From contig NC_087069.1 in assembly GCF_963678635.1 (NCBI RefSeq), forward strand, positions 17,208,660 to 17,272,659: a stretch of 64,000 nucleotides of DNA, read 5' to 3'. Both the position numbers and the translations under genes were made by a program. Shown piece after piece: positions 21,585 to 34,257 of this stretch; the stretch's first letter is position 1; every line of letters starts with the position of its first letter. The stretch is from Symsagittifera roscoffensis (taxonomy: Eukaryota > Xenacoelomorpha > Acoela > Convolutidae). Under the pieces are notes generated by a model. The model was not told the origin of the DNA. It saw only the letters and a list, made by a program, of their open reading frames with translations, and made no database searches.

Positions 21585-24500
21585 TTTTTTTTGTGTGCTT
21601 TTTGAGCAGCTATTCTTGTCTGAACGTTTTTTATTCTGCTTTTTAATATTCGTGTGCGAATTTTTGATGTTCAATAATTCGTTACATACAGTTTTGCTTG
21701 GCGTTTTAATTAATTAATAGAGATCAGGGGCACTCTAAAGTTGATAATACAGTGAAATGTCTTAGAGACTCGAATCTTTTGTGTAGAAGTTGAAACAGTG
21801 CAGTCTTTTTGTTAATCAGGTTGTTCAATAGTTGTCATCTATTATGTATATAAATGCGGGCCATGTTTAACCATTTTCAACGTAATATTTTTGCACGTTT
21901 AACGAAAGAATTTTTTCACGTTTAAGCTATATCGTATATTCCAAGGTTAAGATATTTTCGATTTTCCAGTTTGAATTCAGCGATTATTCCACCGAGTTTA
22001 AAAGAAACAGCCCAATAGCAGGATGCTGTCAGGATTCCCGAAAAGGTTGCAAATTCGGCCTCCAATTAAGAACGCTCAAATCCTTTCAGTATAAGAGATA
22101 CGACGATTTTCGTGATTTTTTAAAAATAAATTTTCAGAAAATCAAATTACAAAATAATTTACCAAACTTCCCCTAGCCCTCTAGTTGGCGGCTGTCAGAG
22201 TACTTTCAAGGATTGCGAATCTTGCCTCCAAATATGACGACACAAATCCTTGTAGTTTTCGAGATAAGACGTTTTTTGTGATTTTTTCAAAAAAGTTTTA
22301 AAACAAACGAAATTTTTTTCTTCCAAATTTGAAGTTCCCAACCCTGTAGTTGGGGGCTATCAGAATACTCTCAGAGGCTGCGAACCTTGCCCTCAAAATA
22401 TGACTGCTCAATTTTTTGTAGTTTTTGTGATATTACGTTTTCAGTGATTTTTTCAAAAAATTTAAATCAATTTTTTTTCCAAATTTGAAATTCCTTAACC
22501 TGTAGTTCGGCGGTGTCAGGGTACTCTCAGTGGTTGCGAATCTTGCCTCCAAATATGACTTCTCAAATTCTTGTAGTTTGCGAGATATGACGTTTTTTGT
22601 GATTTTTTCAAAAACTTTTTTTGGAAAACTCGAAAATAAATGTTTTCTTTAAAGTTTGAAGTTCTCAAACCTGTAGTTGGTTGCTGTCAGGGTACTCTCA
22701 GGGGTTGCGAATCTTGCCTCTAAAATATGACTGCTCAAATTCTTGTAGTTATCAAGATATTACGTTTTCTGTGATTTTTTCAAAAAATTTAAATCAATTT
22801 TTTTCCAAATTTGAAATTCCTTACACTGTAGTTGGGCGGTGTCAGGGTACTCTCAGGGGTTGCAAATCTGGCCCTCAAATATGTCTGCTCAGATCCTTGT
22901 AGTTTTCGAGATATTACGTTTTCTGTGATTTTTTCAAAAAATTTAAATCAATTTTTTCCAACTTTGAAATTCCTTACCCTGTAGTTGGGCGGTGTCAGGG
23001 TACTCTCAGGGGTTGCAAATCTTGCCTCCAATTATGACAGCTCAAATCCTTGTAGTTTTCGAGATATTACGTTTTTTGTGATTTTGTCAAAAAAATTGAA
23101 TCAATTTTTCTTCAATTTAAAATTCCTTACGCTGTAGTTGGGTGGTGTCAGGGTACTCTCAGGGGTTGCGAATCTTGCCTCCAAATATGACTTCTCAAAT
23201 CCTTGTAGTTTGCGAGATATGACGTTTTTTGTGATTTTTTCAAACACTTTTTTTTTTAGAAAACTCGAACCTAAATTTTTTCTTTAAAATTTGAAGTTCT
23301 CAAACCTGTACTTGGTTGCTGTCAGGGAACTCTCAGGGGTTGCGAATCTTGCCTCTTAAATATGACTGCTCAAATCCTTGTAGTTTTCGAGATATTACGT
23401 TTTTTGTAATTTTTTCAAAAAATTTTCAAAAAAACTGAATTAATGTTTTTTTTTCAACTTTATAATTCCTTACACTTTAGTTGCGTGCATTCCGTGTACT
23501 CTCAGGGGTTGCGAATCTTGCCTGTAAAATATGACTGCTCAAACCCTTGTAGTTTTTGAGATAATACGTTATGTGTGATTTTTCAAAAAAAATATAGATT
23601 ATAATTTTTTCAAAATTTATAATTCCTTACGCTGTAGTTGGGTGGTGTCAGGGTACTCCCAGGAGTTTTAAATCTTGCTTCCAAATATGACTACTCAATT
23701 GTTTGTATTTTTCGAGATTTGACGTTTTCGAGATTTGACGGAAAATTGGGATTCAGAAAAAGTTCGTAAATTGTGAAATTACCAACCCTGTAATTGGGTG
23801 CTGTCAGAGTACACTGAAAGCCTGTAGATCTGGTTTTCATATATGTCAAAATTTGGAAGCACTGGAGTTGCGTAACGCGCTAGTATAGATTAAACTATAA
23901 ACGTATACTTCGTTATATATTAGTTTGAGCATAAATTGTATATTGCATTTCAAATTCCAAACTTGGGGATTTCCAGATAATACATTTTTCAAAATGAATG
24001 ATTGATGGGTGATCTACCGTATCGATTTCTTTGGTCCACGCTCTTAATCAGTTTTTAAAGAAAGATCATAATACTGTTAAAAGTTTTTATAATTGCGTTG
24101 AAGTGCAGACAGCAATGAAATGCGTTCATCTTTTGCGGCTAAGACTTGCAGCTCTCATTGTAGTGTTAAATATTTGAGATTAGAGAATCTTGCCTCTAAA
24201 ATATGACTGCTCAAATTCTTGTAGTTATCAAGATATTACGTTTTCTGTGATTTTTTCAAAAAATTTAAATCAATTTTTTTCCAAATTTGAAATTCCTTAC
24301 ACTGTAGTTGGGCGGTGTCAGGGTACTCTCAGGGGTTGCAAATCTTGCCCTCAAATATGTCTGCTCAGATCCTTGTAGTTTTCGAGATATTACGTTTTCT
24401 GTGATTTTTTCAAAAAATTTAAATCAATTTTTTCCAACTTTGAAATTCCTTACCCTGTAGTTGGGCGGTGTCAGGGTACTCTCAGGGGTTGCAAATCTTG

Positions 24501-25661
24501 CCTCCAATTATGACAGCTCAAATCCTTGTAGTTTTCGAGATATTACGTTTTTTGTGATTTTGTCAAAAAAATTGAATCAATTTTTCTTCAATTTAAAATT
24601 CCTTACGCTGTAGTTGGGTAGTGTCAGGGTACTCTCAGGAGTTGCGAATCTTGCCTCCAAATATGACTTCTCAAATCCTTGTAGTTTGCGAGATATGACG
24701 TTTTTTGTGATTTTTTCAAACACTTTTTTTTTTAGAAAACTCGAACATAAATTTTTTCTTTAAAATTTGAAGTTCTCAAACCTGTAGTTGGTTGCTGTCA
24801 GGGAACTCTCAGGGGTTGCGAATCTTGCCTCTTAAATATGACTGCTCAAATCCTTGTAGTTTTCGAGATATTACGTTTTTTGTAATTTTTTCAAAAAATT
24901 TTCAAAAAAACTGAATTAATGTTTTTTTTTTCAACTTTATAATTCCTTACACTTTAGTTGCGTGCATTCCGTGTACTCTCAGGGGTTGCGAATCTTGCCT
25001 GTAAAATATGACTGCTCAAACCCTTGTAGTTTTTGAGATAATACGTTATGTGTGATTTTTCAAAAAAAATATAGATTATAATTTTTTCAAAATTTATAAT
25101 TCCTTACGCTGTAGTTGGGTGGTGTCAGGGTACTCCCAGGAGTTTTAAATCTTGCTTCCAAATATGACTTCTCAATTGTTCGTATTTTTCGAGATTTGAC
25201 GTTTTCGAGATTTGACGGAAAATTGGGATTCAGAAAAAGTTCGTAAATTGTGAAATTACCAACCCTGTAATTGGGTGCTGTCAGAGTACACTGAAAGCCT
25301 GTAGATCTGGTTTTCATATATGTCAAAATTTGGAAGCACTGGAGTTGCGTAACGCGCTAGTATAGGTTAAACTATAAACGTATACTTCGTTATATATTAG
25401 TTTGAGCATAAATTGTATATTGCATTTCAAATTCCAAACTTGGGGATTTCCAGATAATACATTTTTCAAAATGAATGATTGATGGGTGATCTACCGTATC
25501 GATTTCTTTGGTCCACGCTCTTAATCAGTTTTTAAAGAAAGATCATAATACTGTTAAAAGTTTTTATAATTGCGTTGAAGTGCAGACAGCAATGAAATGC
25601 GTTCATCTTTTGCGGCTAAGACTTGCAGCTCTCATTGTAGTGTTAAATCTTTGAGATTAGA
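21585..25661 (+). repeat. Repeat element with internal ~160-bp satellite array (APRT intron)
   Basis: A left flank (21585-21840) and a right flank (about 23880-24180) border an array of degenerate units about 150-175 bp long. Each unit carries TGTCAGGGTACTCTCAGGGGTTGCGAATCTTGCCT, then CTCAAATCCTTGTAGTTTTCGAGATATTACG, then TTTTTTCAAAAA. About a dozen units start near 22024, 22185, 22346, 22513, 22684, 22838, 22993, 23145, 23320, 23490, 23648 and 23808. The copy at 26300-26890 has the two flanks joined with no array. The array therefore appears to be internal to a repeat element and expandable. Confidence 0.85.
22709..25661 (+). repeat. 1,476-bp head-to-tail duplication
   Basis: Positions 22709-24184 are repeated almost identically at 24185-25661: same subunit order, the same irregular units, and the same unique flank ending TTTGAGATTAGAG. 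The junction at 24184/24185 joins the unique flank to a mid-array unit (GAATCTTGCCTCTAAAATATG). Very few differences and one-base indels indicate a recent event, or concerted evolution. Confidence 0.93.
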
Positions 25662-26159
25662 GGGCATTCTAAAATTAGTTTTTCTTCCAACCTAAGTCGG
25701 AAATTTTGTTGAGACGCAAATATGTTGCGAAAAAAAGTGTTCATTTTGAAAATGTTCATTTTGATCAATATCCAGCTATTAAGTACAGCCAATGCTAAGG
25801 ATATTAACACAGACTGTTATATTACAAATAGCACTTTAGCTTCAAGGTATCATGGATATGCAGCGTAAATGTGGGGAGGGAGACCCGCAACAAAATGAGA
25901 GGGCTCGAAACTGGGCAGGGTCGGATGTTTTTAATGAACTTAGTAATTTTCTTTTTAAATTTCTTGGTAAATTTCTTTACTTGGTAAATTTCTTTTTTTT
26001 TTTTAATTTACTGTTGCTGCTAATGCATCATAATTGGCTGGTGTCTTGTAAGAATTTTTGCAGACTCCAAGTTTTCTACTCATTCAATTTTTCCCAGTAG
26101 CGTTATCAGTCATATTTTTGCTTGTGTATGTAACTTTGCCTCTGTGTTAAATTTTGTTT

Positions 26160-27110
26160 TGGATGCGAGAATAGTTTAAATCAAAACGCTCCCTGCTACG
26201 TTTAGGTTCAAAATGTGTCTGCACTTTCAATTTCCTAGTTTATTTATTGGCTGCGGTACGATTGATTCCAGTCTCTGGCTCACTAGTTTTACTATTAATG
26301 TTTTTTGTGTTTTTTGAGCAGCTGTTCTTGTCTGACTGGTTTTTTATTCTTCTTCTTAAGGTTCATGTGCGAACCTATGGTGTTCAATTTTTCATTCCGT
26401 GCAGTATTGCTTGGCGTTTTAAATCCTTAATAGAGACGTAAATCAGACGCACTCTAGAGTTGATAATCGTCAGTGAAATGTTTTAGAGACTCCATTCTTT
26501 TGTGTAGAAGTTGAAGCGGTGCAGTCTTGTTAGCTGATCAGGTTGCTCAATAGTTGTCATATAGGTTAAACTAAAAACGCATACTTTGTTCTATATAAAA
26601 AAGTGAGCATAACTTGTATATTGCATTTCAAATTCCAAACTTGGGGGCTTTACCAGATCATACATTTTATAAAATGAATATTTGATCCGTGATCTACCGT
26701 ATCGATTCTTCTGTTTCAAAAAAGTTTGAGGTCCACACCCTCATTCAAATTTTTGTAAAGAAAATTCACAATCCTGTTTAAGCTTTATAGTAGCATTGAA
26801 GTGCAGGCAGGTATGAAATGGGTCTATATTCCGCGGCTAACTAAGACTTGCAACTCTCATTGTAGTTTAACGTTTTTGATATCTTTAGGCATTCTAAAAC
26901 TCGTTTTCTTGATTGGTTCTTTAAATTTCATTATTTAAATTTTCATTATGGATGGTGCTATTCAATTTATGCGAGAATAGTTGAAATCAAAACGTTCCCT
27001 GCGTCGTTCAGGTTTTAAATGTGTCTGCAGTTGTTTAATTTACTAGTTTATCTTTTGGCTGCAGTACGGTTGTTTCCAGTTTCTGTCTCATTGAGTTTTG
27101 ATTAGCTTTT
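26160..27110 (+). repeat. Array-free copy of the APRT-intron repeat, with a local duplication
   Basis: 26300-26560 matches 21585-21840 (for example TTTTTGAGCAGCTGTTCTTGTCTGA and TGTGTAGAAGTTGAA), and 26560-26890 matches 23880-24180 without any satellite between. In addition 26160-26300 (GCGAGAATAGTTTAAATCAAAACG) is repeated at 26965-27110. The copies are clearly older than the 1.48-kb duplication. Confidence 0.8.
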
Positions 27111-27236
27111 TATAGCCAATTTTTCACCTATTAATCGAAAGAAGTCACCGACCAAAGAGTCGTTTATATCAAAATTTGTTTTGGTTTCGTTTCCTGTCAG
27201 CTCGTTAGTTTTTTTATTCATTTTTTTTACCTCGTT

Positions 27237-27284
27237 TCTATGTAAGCTTGTCTAGTTTTCTTGTCTATGTAAGCTTGTCTAGTT
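27237..27284 (+). repeat. Two 21-bp direct repeats
   Basis: TCTATGTAAGCTTGTCTAGT plus T occurs at 27237 and again at 27264, separated by six bases. A small local duplication in the APRT intron. The rest of 27111-28907 is intronic AT-rich sequence without a recognised feature. Confidence 0.85.
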
Positions 27285-28907
27285 GATAGAACTTAATTTG
27301 TTTTTTGGTTTCTAGTAAGTGCTTGTGCTTTTTTTCTCATAATTATCTTCACTTATTCTGTTCGTTTCTTTCGACTAGGCCTGCATAAATGCTTACTAAC
27401 ATCCGATCAACTGGATTAACAATATGAGGCAAAAAGAAAAAAAACTATAAAAAGGATGTTTTTCAATTTAATTTATTCTCAACACAAAAACAAAGATTAA
27501 GATTCGACGATTAAACCCTAGTTATTTTGGGTTCCTGTTTTTCAATGCTCAAGCTTGTTTTTTAATTTCTTAAACTTTTTTGGTAAGTATCCTTCAACCT
27601 GCAATGGTTGTGTTAGGCAGTGTGCGACAAGCCTGTATACTATCTGCATTAATTTTCAATACCAAAAAACATTGGAGTATTCCTAGAATTTCTCTTGTGA
27701 CAGCCTGTTAAATTCTCCAATCAAAGGGAGGATTCCTTGCCTCGGCGCAATCATTACTTGTATACCGCTCTTGTTCATACAATCGGCCATCCACACTTGC
27801 TTGATTTGCATTACTTTTTTTTTGTAAATCTTAATTTTTTTTGACGATCTGTTGATGGCTACCATTAGCATTCATCAAGTTCTACACGGATAAAACTTTG
27901 ACACACCTACACCACTTACACGCACCAAAAAAAAAGCCTTTCCGATTTGAGTAGTTTAAATTTGATTTTTTTTTTCGACGCTGGATTCGATTTATCGTTC
28001 CAAAATATAGAAAACACAAATTTGATGGGCTCTTTAGTAAAAATAGTTCAAATAAGGAAATCACGACTAACCGTTTTCTCTAATTCAGCGGGTTTGAATC
28101 GTTTCTATTTTAATAGATTTGAATATTCTCTATTTTATTGGATTTGAAAAAATCAACTCAGTTAGTCAATTCAGAATGGCTACAATTTTTTTGTTCCGAG
28201 AACTTTGTCTTCGGGTGTTTAATTTTTTCTAAGTTTTTTCCGCGCAAATCAAGCTTAACAAATAATTATCAGAGGGTGCCGATTGATTTACAATAATATC
28301 AAACCCTTTTATTCGTGAATCGATTGACATATAAACTTAATTCGCTGATGATTCCTTTCTTTTTGACCCGGTCTGAATTCTTTCGTTTTGAGTCTAAATT
28401 CGAGCGAATAAAGCGAGCTAGCAGACTTAAATTGGGAGGATCAGCTTTTAATTAAGAAGTTAAAACTTAGTTTTCACCATTATTTTAGCGCCTTCATGGG
28501 GTCTTTTTCCAATCAAATTACGAGGCCCAACTTTGAACTGAATAGGGGCGCAATTTGGTGTGTGTGGTTCTTTGGAATCCAGAGACAGGTCTTTAAACAT
28601 GTGTAAATTTTGACTGAACGATCAAATAAAGTGTAAGAACAAAGGAAGAGCAAAGCGAGCTTTCTTGTTTCGGAATCCGCTCGCAATTCACAAAGTAAAC
28701 AGTTTGGCTTCGTACTGAAATTAAATTATCTATAAAAAATCTGAACAAAAATCGTTGTTTTTCTATTGATTTTTCGAAAAAAAGAATTCTGTTGTTGAAT
28801 ATGCCTTTTTTTCTATGGCTTCGAAAGTTCTTAAGTTATTTAATTCAAACTAGTTAGTCGCTAGGTAAAAGAAAGCAATTGTTACCGCTTTTCTTTTTTC
28901 GTTTTAG

Positions 28908-29099
28908 GCCGCGGTTTCTCTCTTAACAAAACTGAACATACCTTGCAGTTTATGCCTCTTTGTGATAGAGCTCAGTTATCTAACTGGCAGAGCGAAGTTG
29001 GAAGAAAGTTTGAAGAAGCAGTCTGGAAGCCATTCCACGGTCATTCACTCGATAAGTCTTATATCAGCCGAAGAAATTGACGATATACCGAAGAAATGA
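28908..29099 (+). CDS. APRT: APRT exon 2 (C-terminal)
   Basis: After CGTTTTAG, an exon in phase 0 reads AAVSLLTKLNIPCSLCLFVI, then ELSYLTGRAKLEESL, and ends with an acidic/lysine tail and TGA. This is the expected end of APRT: family members continue the ATGGT loop with an alanine-rich helix, a strand, then a VIEL...L.GR.KL segment. Codon phase, order and length (63 residues) all fit exon 1. The 8,780-bp intron between them is filled with repeats. It is too short to stand out as an ORF and contains no ATG, so only its similarity reveals it. Confidence 0.92.
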   Translation, partial: AAVSLLTKLNIPCSLCLFVIELSYLTGRAKLEESLKKQSGSHSTVIHSISLISAEEIDDIPKK

Positions 29100-30804
29100 A
29101 GATGCCAGAGATATTTTAAAAAGAAAACTGAAAAAGTGCTGATAAATGATATCATATATTTTTTGTTTTAAAACAAAAGCAAAGATATTTTATTTTTCGA
29201 AATTTTCTCGTTTTTGCAAATGTAAGAGAAACAATTTATTGTTTGTTGAATTTTCGAGTAGCTAAGCTTACCTAAAATGTACACAAATTGATATCAAAGA
29301 TGAAAGCTGACATATATTCCAATATAATTTCAGAATAAGGCTAGCTTTCTAGTGTTTTATGAGACAATATCTCAAACTTTGTACGAAAACTACGATTTTC
29401 AGCTACCTTTACGTACGTTCGGCCTAATATTTTTCAATAGATTCTTCATTACAAGGTTGCATATTCCAAATAATGATTATTTTTCAAGGAATACCGTATT
29501 TTCAGGTTAGCTCATTTTTTGGTGGGCTGAAAATATCAAAAGGCATCTAATTAACGTTCTATCCACCAAAGATGAGGCGGAACTTCCGATTTTCTCCCAA
29601 TGCGGTCAATACTAGTTATTCATTATATATTAAAGCCCTTCCAGTAGTGATTCGAGCTGCACAGCCTTTGCCAGTCATGTTAAATTTGTGATTTGTATAA
29701 ATTGTTGCCCTGACGCTCTTTTTTTTCATGGTTTTGATGGAGGTGTCTGTGGAATGTTTCCGGCGAAGAAACGTATCTTTTTGTAGAACTCTATAAAAAA
29801 CGTTTGAAATGTGTTTGTTTTAGAGTGTTAAGAAATGAAGCTTCTTTTCGAGCTTTTATTAAGTGTCAGTCAACAAAGTGAAGACACTTGTTAAAGTTGT
29901 GGCAATTTTTTTTCAAGGAAAAGTCTTAAAATGCTCTTATTAAAAAGGACGTGCATTCCTACTCAAATTTGTGTTTTTTGGCGTTTCGACTCTGATCTCT
30001 TTTAAATTCAATTAAAATTCTTTTGTTAAAGGGTAAATTGCTCTCGAAAAACCAAAATTCAAATTGCGCGACAAAAAACGCGATCAAATCCAGCTTCAAA
30101 AATAGATTTTGCAATGGAGTTAAAGAGTTATATGTTGATCTAATTGTCTCAAATCGGTTTGGTTTCATCCAAAAGAAACTTCAATCATAAACGAGTTTGG
30201 GATTTCAAACTGTCTGTTGTTCAGCGGAACAAAGTAATGACACCCGATTGCAAACTTTTGCTATCACGTTTACAGTCAGATCCGAAAAAGGCAAATGTTT
30301 ATTCTTCAAGAGTGAAAGCAATTTTTGCATTTTAAGTTCTTTCAAAAATTTAAGTAGTACTGAATTCAGAAGTTCTGAGTTCGAAGTGCTGAGTATTAAC
30401 TCCTATTTGGACAAAACTTATATTTTATTTGGATATTGTGATAACTAGTCAATTGATAGTTACCTTGTTTTCAGAGTAACAAGCTTGCAGAATATGATAT
30501 TTATGGCTAAAGAAAAGTTTTTATTTTACAAATTCTGATTTATGTGTGGAAACTTATTTCTATAAACTTTATAATTACAAAATAGCTAAGCAAATTTAAA
30601 AATTAATTAAACATGCAGTGAGAATTTTATGATAAATTGATGTTTGAGAGAAATTGTTGAAGGAGAAATCATTCGACAAAGTGGAAGACCGTTGATTTTT
30701 TTGCCAATGGCTTTCTTGATTTTGAGGAGCAGTTAGATTTTGTAAATTTCAAAGTTGAGTTTTTGGTTTTCTGACGAGGTTGTTTTTTACACTTTTAAAT
30801 TCTC
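29100..30804. other. No recognisable gene
   Basis: AT-rich sequence downstream of APRT. Small opposite-strand ORFs around 29959-30448 have no family resemblance. Confidence 0.45.
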
Positions 30805-31248
30805 GGGTCTTATGCACTAGACGGCCCAAAATCAATTTTTCTACATCGTAAGCTGGAAATTATGCGAACAAATCTGATTGGGTAATTTTAGCCAATCAAA
30901 TTCAAGTTACACGGTCAGGCATTCCGATCAACTTTTCTAGCAGATAAAAATATTAGCCGAAATTTCCGAAAAGATGGAACTTTGTAAAATAATCAAACTA
31001 ATTGTGAGTTACTTGTGAAACCTTGCACAGACAAGGAAAACTTAATAAAACGGCTTGACAATTCGTATTAATAATTCGGCTAATAATTGTATCTGCTTGA
31101 AATGGCAGAATATTAATTATTTCATTTGAAATGGCAGAAAATGTCGATGGCACTTGATTGGCTAATTAGCCAATCAAATTCATCCTGAATAATTTCATTT
31201 CAAGAGATGTAGAAATAATGAATTTGGGCCGTTTAGTGCATAAGACCC
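30805..31248. mobile_element. Non-autonomous DNA transposon (MITE), 8-bp target duplication
   Basis: Ends GGGTCTTATGCACTAGACGG and, in reverse complement, GGGTCTTATGCACTAAACGG form terminal inverted repeats that continue for about 45 bp to TTTCTACATC. The 444-bp element is flanked by the identical octamer AAATTCTC at 30797-30804 and 31249-31256. Eight-base duplications are typical of hAT and P-type transposases. No coding capacity. Confidence 0.9.
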
Positions 31249-33698
31249 AAATTCTCGTTAAGGAGGCTCTTGGAATCCCGTTCATTTTTTTGTTTCTGTT
31301 GTTGTTTGGATTTTTGACATAATATTGTTCGGTTTTATGCAAGACAACCTTAGTAAAAAAATTTTTCGGCTAACTTTACTGCTCTGTTTTCCAATTTTAG
31401 GGGTGTTAGTTGGGTCTGACTAATCTGAGTGTTAGTTCTAGTTGTATAATCGGGGTTACAATTTAAGTTTTATTTTTGACTGGATGGGCACAATCTTTGA
31501 ATTTGTTTTTTCTTTGCGTACGGTTATGGAGTTTTAGTTACAAAAATTTGGGTTCGTTTTCTAAGTGTGATTATATTATGTGCTGAATGTCAGTGATTGG
31601 AATTGAAAAATGCTTGCAGCGCGTTTTTTTGCAAAATAGGGTAACAAGTTGTTGCGGCGAAGAATACATTCTTAAAAATTATCAGACAGGTGCCTCAGCT
31701 TTTTTGGATCCCTGATATGCCTCTTTGGGCGCATTTTTGTTGTTCCTGTTTGTTAAAACTGTCATGTATTTTTAGAGGTGTTGTAAAACTTTTCATTTAC
31801 GAAAATATTGTCATTCTCAACAACTACTCTGCCTTTTTTTGAAATTATACCAACCGAAAAAATTGCTCAATCTCGTCTGTGGCTTTGTGTTTCGCAGTTT
31901 TTTCCTTGACCCACTTGCTACGGTTTTCAAAAAAAAACATTAAGGTAAGTTTTGTTGGTTTTTTCTTTTTCTGGGCAACTGACCTGCCAATTTGAAATTT
32001 TAGGTTCAAAAGACAGAAAGTCATCTGAGAAGCTGTTTTTTTTTGTAACCAGCTACATCTGAAATTCTTTTACAAATCTGTATGGCTTTGAAAGGGTCAT
32101 TTTTATACTTGTAAGGCTTTTTTGAAACTTGAATTATCTCGAAAACTACCGAATCCTGGATGAAGGGTTTAATATAACTTAACAGATTGTGGGCTTTTTC
32201 GATTCAGAAGCCGCTACAGCCTAATAATTAAGATAAAAAATAATAATCTTCGGAAATGTCAAATTTAATTCATTTTGTGACCATTTTTTTCTACGTCGAT
32301 GTGAAAATTTTTTAAATTAAGTGTAATTCAAAAGTAAGTATTATTCAAATTGTTCATTGATTTTAAGCATTTCAGAGTGTGCGCCATAATATCTAAAAAT
32401 AGAAAATTAGTTCCGAAAAATAAACGAAATCTCAAAATTCGGCAAAGGCTTACTGAGTTTAATTAAAGATAGTAAGTTAGGAAAAAATTGTTTCCTTGAA
32501 AAATAATTCAAGGTCGCATTTTTTCAAGAATTATTATCTCAACTTTTATCTCAATTTTTAATCGCACATTGGATACTTTCATGTGAAATCACAGGTACAT
32601 GAAAGTAGTCTGCCTGTTATTGAAAGTTTTGTTCAAAAATTTCGAATTCCAGTTCACAAATAAGAAAAGTCAAATTTGACTGATTGAGTATCTTATCTAA
32701 GAGTTTGCAGCCTCGATTTAGCTGCGAAAAGGAATATTTGAACTTTTTAACAGCTGAAAGAGTTTAGGACGGGGCTTATTAACAATTCAAAGTTCGAAAT
32801 TTAAGCGGGTCTGCAACGTTTTCATATTTTAGGACTCTACACTTTGAGAATATAACTAAAATGACGCTTAAACGAGCTTTTCAATTGATATCTCTCAATC
32901 CTGTTTTTGATTCTTTCGTCTTTAAGTTAGCTTATTGTTCCGATGATTGAAAATAGGAAAAACTTTGTATTCGGATGTGTTTTAGTGCTTTTTTTTCACT
33001 CAAAATCCGGTACCACAAATAATTATGCACAAAAAAACAATACTAATTTGAAAAAAAAAAACATGGAAAAGCTTTTTTAAGAGTGTTATCGGAATATTCG
33101 GTGCTCTTTAAATAGCAGCCGGCTATGCCTTTTTCTTTTTGTTTTCTTTTATCAATATTTGTACATTTCATTTTAATCCATGATTTCTAATGACCAAATT
33201 GTTTCTTTTTTCCAAATTTGAAAAAGCAACCAACTGCAAGATGACATCTTTCAGCGAACTAGGCTTCGATTTCTGTTTGACAATCAGATTTGACATTTTT
33301 AGCACATGTCCGATTTTTGGAATGTTTGTGTAGAAATCCTATGTTTTAACTGGTCATTTTTATAAATCAATTGTGATTTTAAGCTAACTATTTCGAGAAG
33401 TCGACATTTTTACGCAGTCAGTGACATATCTTTTTCAGACTTTAGACTGATTAAATAGACGTTTTTATCATGTCATTTTGAGGGTGCCAACGTTAATCCA
33501 GCGTAATTTGTTGGCAGATGTAAATCTTTTCAGAATTAGTGTTGAGGTTAAGGTCTAAACAGTGTCCTTGAACTATATGCTATTAATTACTAGTCAAGCT
33601 GTTATGGCTGTCTCTCTTAGTAATCCAGTTCTTCAGTTGTTAGTTTGACAACTGCCCATCAAATATACACACCCTTTAATGTTAAATTTGTTTTTCAG
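31249..33698. other. No recognisable gene
   Basis: AT-rich DNA without similarity I can name. It may hold upstream exons of the unidentified gene whose candidate last exons lie at 33699-34216. Confidence 0.4.
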
Positions 33699-33754
33699 GT
33701 CAGTTGAACTGCAAATCACGGGCTTTTCCTCAAACTGGTCTAAGGATAGAAAAG
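33699..33754 (+). other. Candidate internal exon, unidentified gene
   Basis: After a strong acceptor (TTTGTTTTTCAG) the sequence reads SVELQITGFSSNWSKDRK and reaches a weak donor (AAAG|GTCAAC). Read on without splicing it continues GQQPIVASRRTIKLPKE to a TAG at 33805-33807, so it could instead be a last exon. If spliced at 33754, its phase (one base) fits the candidate exon at 34062. I do not recognise the protein. Confidence 0.35.
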
Positions 33755-34061
33755 GTCAACAACCAATCGTAGCATCTAGACGAACCATCAAATTGCCGAA
33801 AGAATAGAAGTTACTCAAAGACCGCTATTGGGGTTACAAATTTTAGTTGGCTTCAAAGTACTGTGTGCTCTCTAGCTACTTAAGTGAATCTTTCATAAGT
33901 TTCATACTTCCTTTAAACGTCAATTGTTTTGTTTATGTTTTGTTATCGGCGTATTGGCCTTTTGTCTTTACAGGCGTACGCAATCTTATTTTAATGTTTT
34001 ATAAAAAATATATTTTCGGCGTTTTTCCTTCTTTGTTTCATTTCGGTTTGTTTTCTCGTAG

Positions 34062-34216
34062 TTAAGTCGAATGTCAAGCCACTGAAAGTGACAACTGATC
34101 TCGAATTTACTTTAGATGTGGTAAGTCGACTTCCAAATCAGGCAACTGTGTTTACATTCCAGTTCGTTATCGATCGCCCATCATCAGAACAACCCGAAAA
34201 GTCATTATTAATTTAA
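34062..34216 (+). CDS. Candidate terminal exon, unidentified gene
   Basis: After an acceptor (TTTTCTCGTAG) an open frame of 50 codons reads KSNVKPLKVTTDLEFTLDV, then VSRLPNQATVFTFQFVIDRP, and stops with TAA at 34214-34216. The alternation of hydrophobic and polar residues looks like beta-strands of a real protein. An AATAAA at 34250-34255 could serve as its polyadenylation signal and lies just before the next gene's ATG at 34258. Gene identity unknown; upstream exons not located apart from the one at 33699. Confidence 0.4.
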
Positions 34217-34257
34217 GCACGTTTGCAATTAGTCGCATTCTAGTTTTGTAATAAATT

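Noticed and set aside
22681-24378. ORFs of 62-79 codons in the APRT-intron array
   Set aside because: They are translations of satellite units; the same peptide recurs because of the 1.48-kb duplication.
34119-34162. 42-bp intron (GTAAGT...CCAG) inside the exon at 34062-34216
   Set aside because: The segment is a multiple of three, open, and protein-like when read through, and 42 bp is far shorter than the other introns here.
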